From: Pogostemon cablin
Lineage: Eukaryota > Streptophyta > Magnoliopsida > Lamiales > Lamiaceae
Reading direction: 5' to 3'
Assembly (NCBI GenBank): GCA_023678885.1
Contig: CM042997.1
Location: 27,100,064 to 27,164,063 of the forward strand
Length of the DNA: 64,000 nt
Below the pieces are notes generated by a model that had not been told where the DNA came from, searched no databases, and worked only from the letters and a program-made list of their open reading frames with translations. How positions within the stretch are numbered: position 1 is the stretch's first letter; each line of letters opens with the position of its first letter. Shown here one piece after another: positions 24,048 to 34,113 of the stretch. Both the position numbers and the translations under genes were made by a program.

Positions 24048-27000
24048 TGAAGGTAAGACTTCTTTTCCACCGCTCAAAGGATTCGTACGTCCTATTGAAG
24101 GAGCAAGAACCGAGCATGGTGAAGTATTTGAAGCAGAAATATCTAAGTCATATGGCCCGCAAGCTTTCAAACTCCTCAAGAAGGCTGGGTATGAACCAAA
24201 GGAGAAACCGATGATAAGCAAGTTGCCTCAAGAGACTGTCATCTCATCTGAACATGGGCTTAATACCACTCAGAAAACGTTGAAAAATAGTGGCCACACT
24301 GTCAAGAATGCTAAGCCAGGTTTGGGATATGTCCCTCAAAAGCCAGTCCGCATAGCAATCAGAAGAGCAAACATAAATTATATCACAGAAGGAGAAGTTT
24401 CGTCCACAGAAGACATTTTTGATGAAAGTGGAAGGAAAATCAAGAAGAGTTCTGTCTTCGAAAGGCTTGGAAGTGTTTTCGAAAGGCTCGGACCATGTGA
24501 AAGGAACAAAATTGGGAAGAAAAATAATTTCAAGTCTCCTAGCTTCCCAAAACTCCGAAGTCGAATCCCTTCTCGTATGAAGAGGCAAAATATCTTGACA
24601 GTCTCATGTGGAAGAGAGTTGAAGGCTAAGATGCAGACAATTGTCTTTACTAAAGAAGACAATGATGATGATAAAGAAAGTGTAGCTTCCACCAACCATA
24701 TCACTGCTCTTGAGGATTCTCAAGTGGAGGAAGTGGATGCCGAGGATGCCCCTCCGCAATTTGAGGAGGGTGTGAAAGCCACTGTCGATGAGTTGAAAGA
24801 AATCAACTTAGGTGACGAAAGCGACTCCCGTCCTACTTACATAAGTGCCTTGCTAAGTAATGAGGAAGAAGAACAATATATCAGCCTTCTACGAGAATTT
24901 CGGGATGTCTTTGCATGGTCGCATAAAGAAATGCCAGGCTTGGATCCAAAGATCGCAGTGCATCATTTGTCCATAAAAAAGGGAACTCGGCCAATTAAGC
25001 AAATGCAGCGTCGATTCCGACCAGAGTTAATTCCATTAATTGAAGATGAAATTAATAAGCTTCTTGAAGCAGGCAAGATCAGAGAAGTCAAGTATCCTAC
25101 ATGGATTTCTAACATCGTGCCAGTGAGAAAGAAAAATGGGCAAATCAGAGTATGTGTTGATTTTCGGGATTTGAACATGGCGTGTCCAAAAGATGACTTC
25201 CCACTGCCAATTGCTGAGCTCATGATAGATGCAACAACAGGGCATGAGGTCCTTTCATTTATGGATGGGTCATCTGGCTATAATCAGATTGGTCTGGCTC
25301 CCGAAGACCAAGAGAAAACAGCCTTTCGTACTCCGAAAGGAATATATTGCTATAATGTGATGCCATTTGGCTTAAAGAATGCTGGTGCCACTTATCAACG
25401 AGCCATGCAGAAGATATTTGATGACATGCTTCATAAGATCGTCGAATGCTACGTTGATGATATTGTGGTGAAATCAAAGAAAAAGAAAAATCATCTCCAT
25501 GATTTAAGGCGAGTGTTTGAGCGCTTAAGGGAGCATCAACTCAAGATGAATCCACTCAAGTGTGCATTTGGGGTTACATCCGGAAAATTTCTTGGATTTA
25601 TTGTTCGCCGTCGAGGGATCGAGATTGAAAAGGCGAAGATTGATGCAATCATGAAGATGCATGTGCCTCGGAACATCCATGAACTCAAAAGTCTGCAAGG
25701 AAAATTGGCATACTTGAGAAGATTCATATCAAACTTGGCCGGTCGATGTCAACCGTTTAGTCATCTCATGAAGAAAGGCAGTATATTTGAATGGGATGAA
25801 GCTTGCAATAATGCTTTCAATAGCATTAAAGAGTACTTGATGAAGGCACCAGTGTTGTGTGCACCAATACCTGGACGTCCGTTAATTCTCTACCTAGCTG
25901 CTCAAGAACGTTCTGTTGGAGCTTTACTCGCACAAGAGAATGATGATGGAAAAGAAACTGCCCTTTACTATTTGAGTAGAACCATGACTCCAAATGAGTT
26001 GAAATATTCACCAATTGAGAAGATCTGCTTGGCCCTTATCTTCGTGATTCAGAAGTTGAAACATTACTTCCAAGCTCATACAGTTCGGCTAGTTTCAAAA
26101 GCTAACCCACTAAAGTTCGTCATGTCAAAGCCAGTACTCTCAGATCGGCTTGCCAGGTGGTATCTCCAACTTCAACAATTTGAGATTGTATATATCCCTC
26201 AAAAGGCCGTAAAAGGACAAGTGTTGGCAGATTTTCTAGCTGATCATCCAATGCCTGCGGAATGGGAACTGTCTGATGAACTCCCTGATGAAGATGCTTT
26301 CGCTGTGGAGATAGCTTCTCCTTGGAAAATGTATTTTGATGGAGCATCTCATAGGGAAGGGGCCGGTGCTGGAGTCGTATTCGTAACATCCAGTGGCGAA
26401 GTTTTGCCATTTTCATTTTCCTTAACAGAAAACTGCTCTAACAATGTAGCCGAGTATCAAGCACTCATACTTGGTTTAGAGATGGCCGTCGATATAAAGC
26501 AATTACACCTTAAAGTGTATGGTGATTCGTTACTTGTGATAAACCAACTACTTGGGGTGTATGAAGTAAGGAAGCTTGAGTTGTTCCCATACCACAAGTA
26601 TGCTCAAAAGCTGATGAGCTGGCTTGGTGATGTTGATATCGAGCATTTACCCAGAAGAGAGAATAAGCAAGCTGATGCCCTCGCCAAGCTAGCATCAAAT
26701 ATAGCTATGCCGGAGGCGCAAGTTCAAATTTCAGTGTGCAAAAGTTGGGTTGTACCACCAATCTTCGAGGATGATGATTATGAAGAAGTTGAAAATCATT
26801 TGGTGGAGGTCTTCGAAATTGAAGAAGAAGATTGGCGTCAACCACTCATCGATTATCTCAAGTATGATAAATTGCCAAATGAGCCACGCCAAAGGGTTGA
26901 TATTCGGCGACGGGCACCTCGATTTATTTACTTCAAAGGCACAATGTATAGAAGATCATTTGATGGAGTTTTCTTGAGATGCCTAAGTAAAGAAGAGTCT

Positions 27001-28077
27001 GTTCAAGCAATGGAGGAAGCTCATTCTGGAATTTGCGGTGCTCATCAGTCTGGGCCGAAGCTACACTTCAGAGTCAAAAGAATGGGCTATTATTGGCCAA
27101 CAATGGTGAAAGATTGCATGGAGTATGCACAAAAATGTCAGGCTTGCCAATTTCATGGGAACTTGATCCATCAACCTCCGGAGCCTTTGCACCCGACAGT
27201 TGCTTCATGGCCTTTTGATGCTTGGGGATTAGATGTGGTGGGGCCTCTCACAAAATCTTCTGGTGGTCATTTCTACATCCTTGCTGCCACCGATTACTTT
27301 TCCAAATGGGCTGAAGCTGTGCCTTTGAGGGAAGTAAAGAAGGAAACTGTTGCTGATTTCATTCGGATCAACATCATTTACAGATATGGTGTTCCCCGCT
27401 ATATCATCACCGATAATGGAAAGCCATTCAGCAACAGCTGGATCGATAAGTTGTGTGAGAAGTTCGACTTCAAACAAAGGAAGTCGTCAATGTATAATGC
27501 AGCTGCCAATGGTCTAGCTGAAGCATTCAACAAAACCCTGTGCAGTCTGTTGAAGAAGGTAGTCTCCAAGTCTAAAAGAGATTGGCATGAAAGAATAAAT
27601 GAAGCTTTATGGGCGTATCGCACCACCTATAGAACTCCTACTCAGGCTACTCCGTACTCTTTGGTTTATGGTGTTGAAGCTGTGGTACCTCTCGAGAAAC
27701 AAATTCCTTCTCTAAGGATGGCCATACAAGAAGGCTTAACCGAAGAAGAAAATGCAAAGTTGCGCCTTCAAGAGTTGGAAGCTTTAGATGAGAAGAGATT
27801 AGAGGCACAACAAAGACTTGAGTGTTATCAATCTCGCTTGTCCAGAACATTCAACAAAAGGGTGAAGATACGTTCTTTTCAAGTTGGCGACTTGGTGCTT
27901 GCCGTAAGAAGACCTATTGTGGTCACACATCGGGTTGGAAATAAGTTTCTCCAAAAATGGGATGGCCCTCATGTTGTAAAGGAAGTATACACAAATGACG
28001 CCTACAAGTTGATATCAGAAGATGGCATAAACATTGGCCCCATAAATGGGAAATTCTTGAAACGCTATTACGCGTAA
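24046..28077 (+). CDS. Retrotransposon pol: reverse transcriptase, RNase H, integrase
   Basis: The first ATG of this frame is at 24211 (1288 residues from there), but the frame is open from 24037 and the segment 24046-24210 reads like normal Tat-type pol sequence, so translation probably enters by a frame shift. Numbering from 24211: reverse transcriptase with the YVDD active site at about residue 414; a first degenerate RNase H; a second RNase H starting MYFDGAS near 707 with further E and D residues; an integrase zinc-binding H-H-C-C region from about 936; and a DDE core with D in GLDVVGP (about 1006), D in ITDNGKPF (about 1067) and E in LAEAFNK (about 1102). No chromodomain follows. No stop or break is seen, so the protein could be active. 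Confidence 0.93.
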   Translation, partial: NEGKTSFPPLKGFVRPIEGARTEHGEVFEAEISKSYGPQAFKLLKKAGYEPKEKPMISKLPQETVISSEHGLNTTQKTLKNSGHTVKNAKPGLGYVPQKPVRIAIRRANINYITEGEVSSTEDIFDESGRKIKKSSVFERLGSVFERLGPCERNKIGKKNNFKSPSFPKLRSRIPSRMKRQNILTVSCGRELKAKMQTIVFTKEDNDDDKESVASTNHITALEDSQVEEVDAEDAPPQFEEGVKATVDELKEINLGDESDSRPTYISALLSNEEEEQYISLLREFRDVFAWSHKEMPGLDPKIAVHHLSIKKGTRPIKQMQRRFRPELIPLIEDEINKLLEAGKIREVKYPTWISNIVPVRKKNGQIRVCVDFRDLNMACPKDDFPLPIAELMIDATTGHEVLSFMDGSSGYNQIGLAPEDQEKTAFRTPKGIYCYNVMPFGLKNAGATYQRAMQKIFDDMLHKIVECYVDDIVVKSKKKKNHLHDLRRVFERLREHQLKMNPLKCAFGVTSGKFLGFIVRRRGIEIEKAKIDAIMKMHVPRNIHELKSLQGKLAYLRRFISNLAGRCQPFSHLMKKGSIFEWDEACNNAFNSIKEYLMKAPVLCAPIPGRPLILYLAAQERSVGALLAQENDDGKETALYYLSRTMTPNELKYSPIEKICLALIFVIQKLKHYFQAHTVRLVSKANPLKFVMSKPVLSDRLARWYLQLQQFEIVYIPQKAVKGQVLADFLADHPMPAEWELSDELPDEDAFAVEIASPWKMYFDGASHREGAGAGVVFVTSSGEVLPFSFSLTENCSNNVAEYQALILGLEMAVDIKQLHLKVYGDSLLVINQLLGVYEVRKLELFPYHKYAQKLMSWLGDVDIEHLPRRENKQADALAKLASNIAMPEAQVQISVCKSWVVPPIFEDDDYEEVENHLVEVFEIEEEDWRQPLIDYLKYDKLPNEPRQRVDIRRRAPRFIYFKGTMYRRSFDGVFLRCLSKEESVQAMEEAHSGICGAHQSGPKLHFRVKRMGYYWPTMVKDCMEYAQKCQACQFHGNLIHQPPEPLHPTVASWPFDAWGLDVVGPLTKSSGGHFYILAATDYFSKWAEAVPLREVKKETVADFIRINIIYRYGVPRYIITDNGKPFSNSWIDKLCEKFDFKQRKSSMYNAAANGLAEAFNKTLCSLLKKVVSKSKRDWHERINEALWAYRTTYRTPTQATPYSLVYGVEAVVPLEKQIPSLRMAIQEGLTEEENAKLRLQELEALDEKRLEAQQRLECYQSRLSRTFNKRVKIRSFQVGDLVLAVRRPIVVTHRVGNKFLQKWDGPHVVKEVYTNDAYKLISEDGINIGPINGKFLKRYYA

Positions 28078-28773
28078 AACAACTATGAGATACACATTAC
28101 GCTCCTTGATATGAGCTAAAACTGTCCACATGATACTCCTTGATACGAGTTTAAACTATCTGACACAAATAATGCAAGGCTCCTTGACACGAGTATAAAC
28201 TGTCTACAAGTTCAAATTCAAAGACTCATTGACATGAGTATTAGTTGTCAGCAAATTCAAACACCACGCTCCATGACGCATGAGCCTAAACTGCATGTTA
28301 CTCCTGGTCCGCACGAGTATAAACTGTGTACGACAAACTCCTGGTCCGCACGAGTATAAACTGTGTACGACAAACTCCTGGTCCGCACGAGTATAAACTG
28401 TGTACGACAAACTCCTGGTCCGCACGAGTATAAAATGTGTACGACAAACTCCTGGCCCGCATGAGTATAAACTGTGCACGGCAACCCCCCATTCAAATTA
28501 CACCAGGTCCCTTTGAACTACGTAAATGACTTGATTCTCTTTAAAGAGATACGTAGGCAGCTTAGTAATTCACTAAGTTCAGTCATGATTCAAGTTATTC
28601 TTATCAAGCTTATGAAAGAAGTAAAGAGATTGAGTATGAATGCAAGTACAGGAATTAAGTGCAAGAGAAGAAAGGATAAATGCAATAATAACAAATAAAG
28701 AAGAATAAAAGGAAGAATCCGCTTTATTGATAAGTCATTAAAGATTCAATACAAGGGAAAGTGCAAAATAAAG
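28078..28773. other. Spacer between convergent pol and antisense PMD gene
   Basis: This part of the element holds degenerate and then regular tandem repeats (28100-28484). A block at about 28505-28560 (tttgaactacgt ... gagatacgtaggcagc) follows, which resembles sequence I associate with the 3' part of plant Tat elements. Both genes probably end their transcripts here. No coding sequence is supported. Confidence 0.6.
28299..28484. repeat. 37-bp tandem repeat, five copies
   Basis: The unit actcctggtccgcacgagta-taaactgtgtacgacaa is repeated five times; the last copy has several changes. Older, more degenerate relatives (ctccttgatatgag ... aaactgtc) continue upstream to about 28100. The Cys/Thr-rich minus-strand frames here arise from the repeat. 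Confidence 0.93.
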
Positions 28774-31552
28774 TTAAAAGGTATGAGTAAGTGGCAGTTC
28801 TTCACGCGCAGATTCCAGGGCTTGCTTCGCATCCTCCAACTTTTCAATAGCAGAATCGCTCAAGATCGGAGTCTTCTCAAGTTTGCGAACTCTGTCTTTG
28901 GCAGCCTGGGTATCAAGTCTTGCTTTCTCGAGAAGTTGGATTTCTTGATCCTTCATCTTCTTCAATTCAGCAATATCTCTAGCCATCTCGTCCAGCTTGG
29001 TGTCAATGGTTTGCAGTTTCTTTGCCCCTGCAGCTTCTTTTGCATTGCAGTCAAGAACATGGTCCATCGCCTCAATCAAATATCTATCCACATCTTGCTG
29101 GGGCATACTATCAGTAGCCTTCGATTGCATAGCATCATAAGCGTCGGCTTTGTCAAATAATTCATTCAAGGATAATTCTATGAAAGAATAGTTAATCCCT
29201 CGAAGTTTTTCCTTCCACCTCTCCACCATTACAGATACTTCGCCCCTCATAGAAGACAATGACTTTAGGGGAATCTTCATAAGTTTCTCCCGAAAGTGCT
29301 TCCACATTAATGAAGCATATTTCTTATCAAAGTCATTAATGAACGCTTCACCAACAAAACGCGAAGGCTCTTGATCTTCAACTTCTGTGATGTGTGGATG
29401 TGATGTCGACTCAATAAAGGGGTCAAGCTTGTCGGAGGTATCATCGGCAGTTTGTTTCGGAGTCGCAACTGAGGTTGATGGATCTCGAATAGGTTCTTCA
29501 AGATTAGAGCCAAAGATTTCAAGAAAGGCCTACAAGAAGGAAAAGATGTCAAGAATATATAAAAATTACGGATGCATACATGAAGATATAATCAAAAGAG
29601 TTCAAAAAAAAAACCTCATTTCTCTTCTCCGTATGAACCGGAGATCTGCTCCTTTTGGTCCTTTTCCAGCAACAGTCTGAACCAATACTCTCCACCGAGT
29701 GGGAAGCACTATGTTTCCTTCTACTGGCTTCCGTGGAGTTCCCTGTAATTGGCTTTCGAGCAAGCTGAGCTCCTGGTAATAAAATATCTTGAGCACCTCC
29801 GGCATTGTCCGCAATACCAAGAATACCTAAGTTTCCTTCTAAAGCATGTTCAGAAGCAGTTTCGGTTAAACTTGTTACATGATCTACGAAATAGGTACCA
29901 TGAACGCGGGATGACCACTCTTTATATTCGGGTGTGCAAAATCTCCTGAACCCTGAAGGAGCAGACGGAAGAGAGGCTGAAGAGCGAGAATTGCGTAATG
30001 TGCACTGTCTCCAATACCGAAGCCCTTGCTCTAAAGAGACTTCACGAAGGTCTGATTGCATCTTTCCAGGAATGTCTTGGTAAAACCCAAATTGGCGGCT
30101 AAACCGATGAGGACTGTACGGCTCGACAAGGAAAACTCCATTTTGTCGCTGAGTAAGATAATTAGTGCGGATGGCAACAAAATAGCCCCAGTCGCGCCAA
30201 GATGTCTTGTCATCATGGTCAACAAATGACAGTGGAGCTTGGCGAACGTTGCAGAATAGGGTAGCAGTATCTCCTACTTGAAGCCTTTTACGAGCATCGA
30301 TCGCATCAAAATACTTCGCTCCATTTTCCCCGGAATATATCACCATGGCGGGTTTGGTCAACTCATGCGGAACTGCATGATGAGTGTTGAAATATTGAGC
30401 CAACCAAGCATACACAAAGTGAACTGGGAAGGTTGATTTAATTTCAGAAGGCCGTAGTGCATTTGAAATCTTATTCAAACCTCTGTAAATGCTTGTCAAT
30501 ACCGGAACAGCAAGACCAACTGATCTTTTAGTAGCCAACAGGCTCGCTACCTTGAAAGTGCCGGGGCGTATCAAATCTACCTCGTCACTAGGGAAGACAA
30601 AAGAACAAAGCCAACAGGCTAGATGAGCAGCTAAGTATGTCTCCTCTTGTTGTGCTTCAGCAATGCCAAGTTCTGTAAAAGGAGTCATCTCCGCTGCAGT
30701 CCATTTCTTGTGAGCTCCAATAGCTCCCTTCGGATTATGAGTATTCTTGAGACGTGATTTGCCCTTCTTCTCGGTGCGAGGTGGAGGTCGCTTATGCTTT
30801 GCAGTCTTGCGAAACCAAAACTCTACCCACTCAGTAAGTGAGACATATTCACTATCAGCATTACTACGAAGCTTATGATAAGCATGTAGTAAGTGCCGGC
30901 AGCTAGGTGGGATGCGTACACGATTGGCGTCCAACTCATTGAAGAGTTCAGGCTTGTCAGGCACTACCTCTTCGTATAAGTGACCAGCCAATGGTAGTCC
31001 AGCCCCGCTATGCAAATCCCATAAGGAGATTGACATTTCCCCAAAGGACGTCAGCAAAGTATTGGTAGCAGGGCACCACGCCTCACAGAAGGATTTAATT
31101 ATCTCGCAGTTGCAATCGTAAGTGAACAAAGATGCAAAGACTGCATGGTAGAGCTTTATGTCCCAAAGAGCAGAGTAGCAACGGCTTAGGATATCTTCAG
31201 TCCAATCCCAATACCCTTTAATGTAGTGGAAGTCACCAAGGAACTCGACTGATTGTCCCCATGCTGCATTATTAGAGATTATCTGGCGCCCAAGTGTGTG
31301 CAGAGGAGTGGCGCTTGGATTCTCTTTGATATGATGAGCTCCTCTCAAGATTGAAACCTTGATTTTGTCCACGTACATATCTCTAGTCCATCCCGTCATG
31401 GCAAATTCACTTTCACGAGAGGGTTTCTCTATAGGCTTCCCCAAGAGAGGTCTTTCAATCATGAGACGAGTCTTGTCTTGCTGGCGCCCGGTGTTAAAAA
31501 TCACCAATTCACGTGTTGTGGAAGACGTCTTCTCACTTGCAAATTGGACCAT
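28774..31552 (-). CDS. Plant mobile domain (PMD) protein gene, antisense inside the retrotransposon
   Basis: Two exons are predicted: 31552-29615 (646 codons) and 29529-28774 (251 codons plus stop), giving about 897 residues. The 85-bp intron has a GAG/GTTTTT donor, a T-rich tract and a TTGTAG acceptor; the frame is preserved across it. Residues about 50-560 match the plant mobile (aminotransferase-like) domain: FGEMSISLWDLHSGAGLPLAG, a central CWLCSFVFPSDEVDLIRPGTF and FVYAWLAQYFNTHH. Basic clusters (KHKRPPPRTEKKGKSR, KRTKRSRSP) could be nuclear signals. The last 120 residues form a likely coiled coil. Host PMD proteins such as MAIN and MAIL1 act in silencing and genome stability, and PMD genes are known to travel in plant transposons. 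The gene may help the element evade silencing or regulate itself, but that is inference. The exon structure is predicted only. Confidence 0.85.
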
Positions 31553-32235
31553 CTTGAAGTGGAGTCTACTGCAATAAAGAAAAGGAGAAGGGGGAGAGTT
31601 AATTTAAAATTGAATTAATTAAAGGACCCCGAATAAATTCATGGGATCAATTAATTAATTCAAGATTATAATTAAAACACACATGACAAAAGGAGTTAAG
31701 ACGATGACAATAAGGGGTGATTAAATTGATTCATGTGTAAATTTAATTAATTTAAATTCAACATACAACATGATTAAATTTAATTTAGGCCCTAAAAGCT
31801 GAAGATAAAGGCCCAAAGCTTAAACTGGTTTAAGCCCGAACTATTTTCATGCCCAATATCTAAAATATGAGCCCAGTCCATGGTTTAAAAGTTTGGACTC
31901 AAGTTCAAAACAATATGGGCCCCAATTAAATCAAATTTATTGGGCTAAGTGTGATCCAAAATTAAGCCCATTTGAAGGGTCAAAATTAAAGAAGACAAGT
32001 CAAAATTGGTGGGAATGGGATTTTTTTTTTTCAGAGGCAGAAAACTCTCTTCGATGTAAATCATCTCTTCCGCAACTCATCAACTGCTGCTCGCCGTCCA
32101 GCCGCACCGAAATTTCCACCATGCGGCCGCCACCGAAGCTTCCACACCTTGACTAGCCATCGCCGGGAATCCTCGCCACCGCGTTCCCACCGGATCTGCC
32201 GCCTCTTCTTTCCGCCACGCAAGGCCACCGACGCG

Positions 32236-32345
32236 CCGCCGCCTCTTCTTTCCGCCGAGGTCAGTCGCCGACGCCGTCATCCGCTGGAGTCCGCCGCCTC
32301 TTCTTTCCGCCGAGGTCAGTCGCCGACGCCGTCATCCGCTGGAGT
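32236..32345. repeat. 55-bp perfect tandem duplication in the GC-rich block
   Basis: Two adjacent copies of a 55-bp unit start at 32236 and 32291 (ccgccgcctcttctttccgc...). A degenerate relative (ctgccgcctcttctttccgcc) lies just upstream near 32199. Confidence 0.95.
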
Positions 32346-33307
32346 CCGCCGCTGTTGCTCCTCCGCTCGCCCGACCAGAAACGTCGACCCGCAGCCAACA
32401 CACCGCCAGTGTCCCACTGTTCGTCGTCGACATCGCGAGCCGCTCCAATGGCCGAAAGTGCAGAAGCCGACATCACGTTGCCACCGAATCCCTCGTCACT
32501 TCGCTGCTGCCTGCTTCTCTCCGCCGCCACTTCTCGGTTGCCAAGTCGAAATTACCCTCTGCGCCGAAGTCAAGCTGCTGTAGCACGCAGCCGGATCTGG
32601 CCGTGTCTGTCGACCGCTCGCCGTCCAGCCGCGCCGTTCGCCTCGTCGCCAGCCGCCGCCGCTGCAAATCGCTGCTTCCTCAGCCACCGGGATCAGACGC
32701 AGCCGCCGGAGAAGAATCACCGCGAGGCCGTTGACCTCTGAAATCGACGACCACTGGAGAAGCCCCTTCACCCGCTGCACACGATCGCCGCCACCGCTGG
32801 AGTCGTCGACAGCCGCTGTTGAAAGCATCGCGCATCGTTGCTTCTGGAACTGCGCTGCAGCCACCGCAATCGTCGACTGCCGCCTTGCCACGCTGACCAC
32901 CACCACGGACCGTCGCCTCGCCAACAGCCGCTGCCATCTCTACAGCTTGACGATCGATCTTCCTCGATACACTCCAGCCGCTTCGAAGCGCCGCCACCGC
33001 ACCTTGCTGCCAGAACGACGAACACCAATGCCATCAGAACGTGATGCTTCCCTTGCTTAATGTGAAATGTGACGCATTGTTTTCTAAAGTTGAATACGTT
33101 CTTGGTAAATTCCATAAGAACCGGCAGGGGCGATATTGTTCGCCATTGATGTCTTTCATTCATTCCACAAAAGGGCACAACAGCAGAATAAAGCAATTGA
33201 AACAGGTGGATTCACATTTTAAGGCACCACAGTTAAGTAAAGCAATTGAAACACGGTGAAGCAATTGAAACACGGTGGTGTTGTATCGCGAAATTCATTA
33301 AGTGATG

Positions 33308-33347
<40 letters not shown>

Positions 33348-34102
33348 AGTAATAAAAGGGGTGAGATAATTCACAACTTACTGAAATACAATGTAATATG
33401 CAAACATACAAAGAAGTAGGCAAAGAAGTAAACGGAAAGGAAAATTGAGGGATTACACTGGACAATTGGTAATGGGTTGGCCGTGTAGCCGTGTTGTACA
33501 ATTTGCAACAACGATCTTCCAAGAAAAACTGCAAGGGAAAGGGAAAGGAGAATGCATTAGATGCAGGGCCATGACATTTACACTGCACTTTTAAAAAAAA
33601 AAAATAATAAATGAAGAAAGGAAGCCAGAATTTCAAGCCTTACAGAATGATGATGAAGAAATCAAGTATACGAGGCTCTTATTATATAGTGGGAGGCTGC
33701 AGCAAATTATGACAATTATTTGTAGGATTAAAATCTCTCAGAGATTATTTACTACAAATAAAATTGATTGATTTGAATTCAATCTACGAAGATCGTCTAA
33801 GAAAATAGATTGATTTGAAAAGGATTTGCAAAATCATCTAATGAACAAAGAAACCAATCTACTCCATATTTAGTTTCTTGTGATCTCAAATTGGAGCAGG
33901 AAGAAAATAAATTGGGCTACTGAAAAGATGGAGAGTTGGGCCTAAGAAAACAAATTGGGCCATTTAAAAAAAAAAATTTGGGCCAATGATAATAAAAACA
34001 TTATTACTTTGACAAAGTAATTTCTCAAGCCCAACATTACAAATGTTACAAAAATTTTTGCAATTCCTTCACATCAAGACATGGCGTCCGTGAACAAATC
34101 GC

Positions 34103-34113
34103 AAGGGGGCATT
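34103..34113 (+). promoter_or_regulatory. Polypurine tract
   Basis: Aagggggcatt directly precedes the 3' LTR and would prime plus-strand DNA synthesis. Confidence 0.7.

Larger units (their letters stand above)
31553..34113. other. Non-coding zone of the element: PMD leader and promoter, GC-rich block, A-tract
   Basis: A strong acceptor (ttctttattgcag, minus strand, ending at 31569) lies 16 nt before the PMD ATG, so the leader probably contains an intron. The GC- and CpG-rich block 32090-33050 could hold the promoter. An A-tract follows at 33311-33345. Minus-strand splice-like signals occur near 33384 (GTAAGT donor), 33530 (TTGCAG acceptor) and 33646 (GTAAGG donor), which may mark leader exons. 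None of the many open frames in the GC-rich part has recognisable protein content. Confidence 0.5.

Noticed and set aside
28204..28496. Cys/Thr-rich repeat proteins on the minus strand
   Set aside because: The 37-bp tandem repeat shifts frame every unit, so all three frames look alike; not coding.
32149..33060. Several overlapping open frames on both strands in the GC-rich block
   Set aside because: GC-rich sequence lacks stop codons by chance. The translations are low-complexity Arg/Ala/Ser/Pro and match nothing I recognise.
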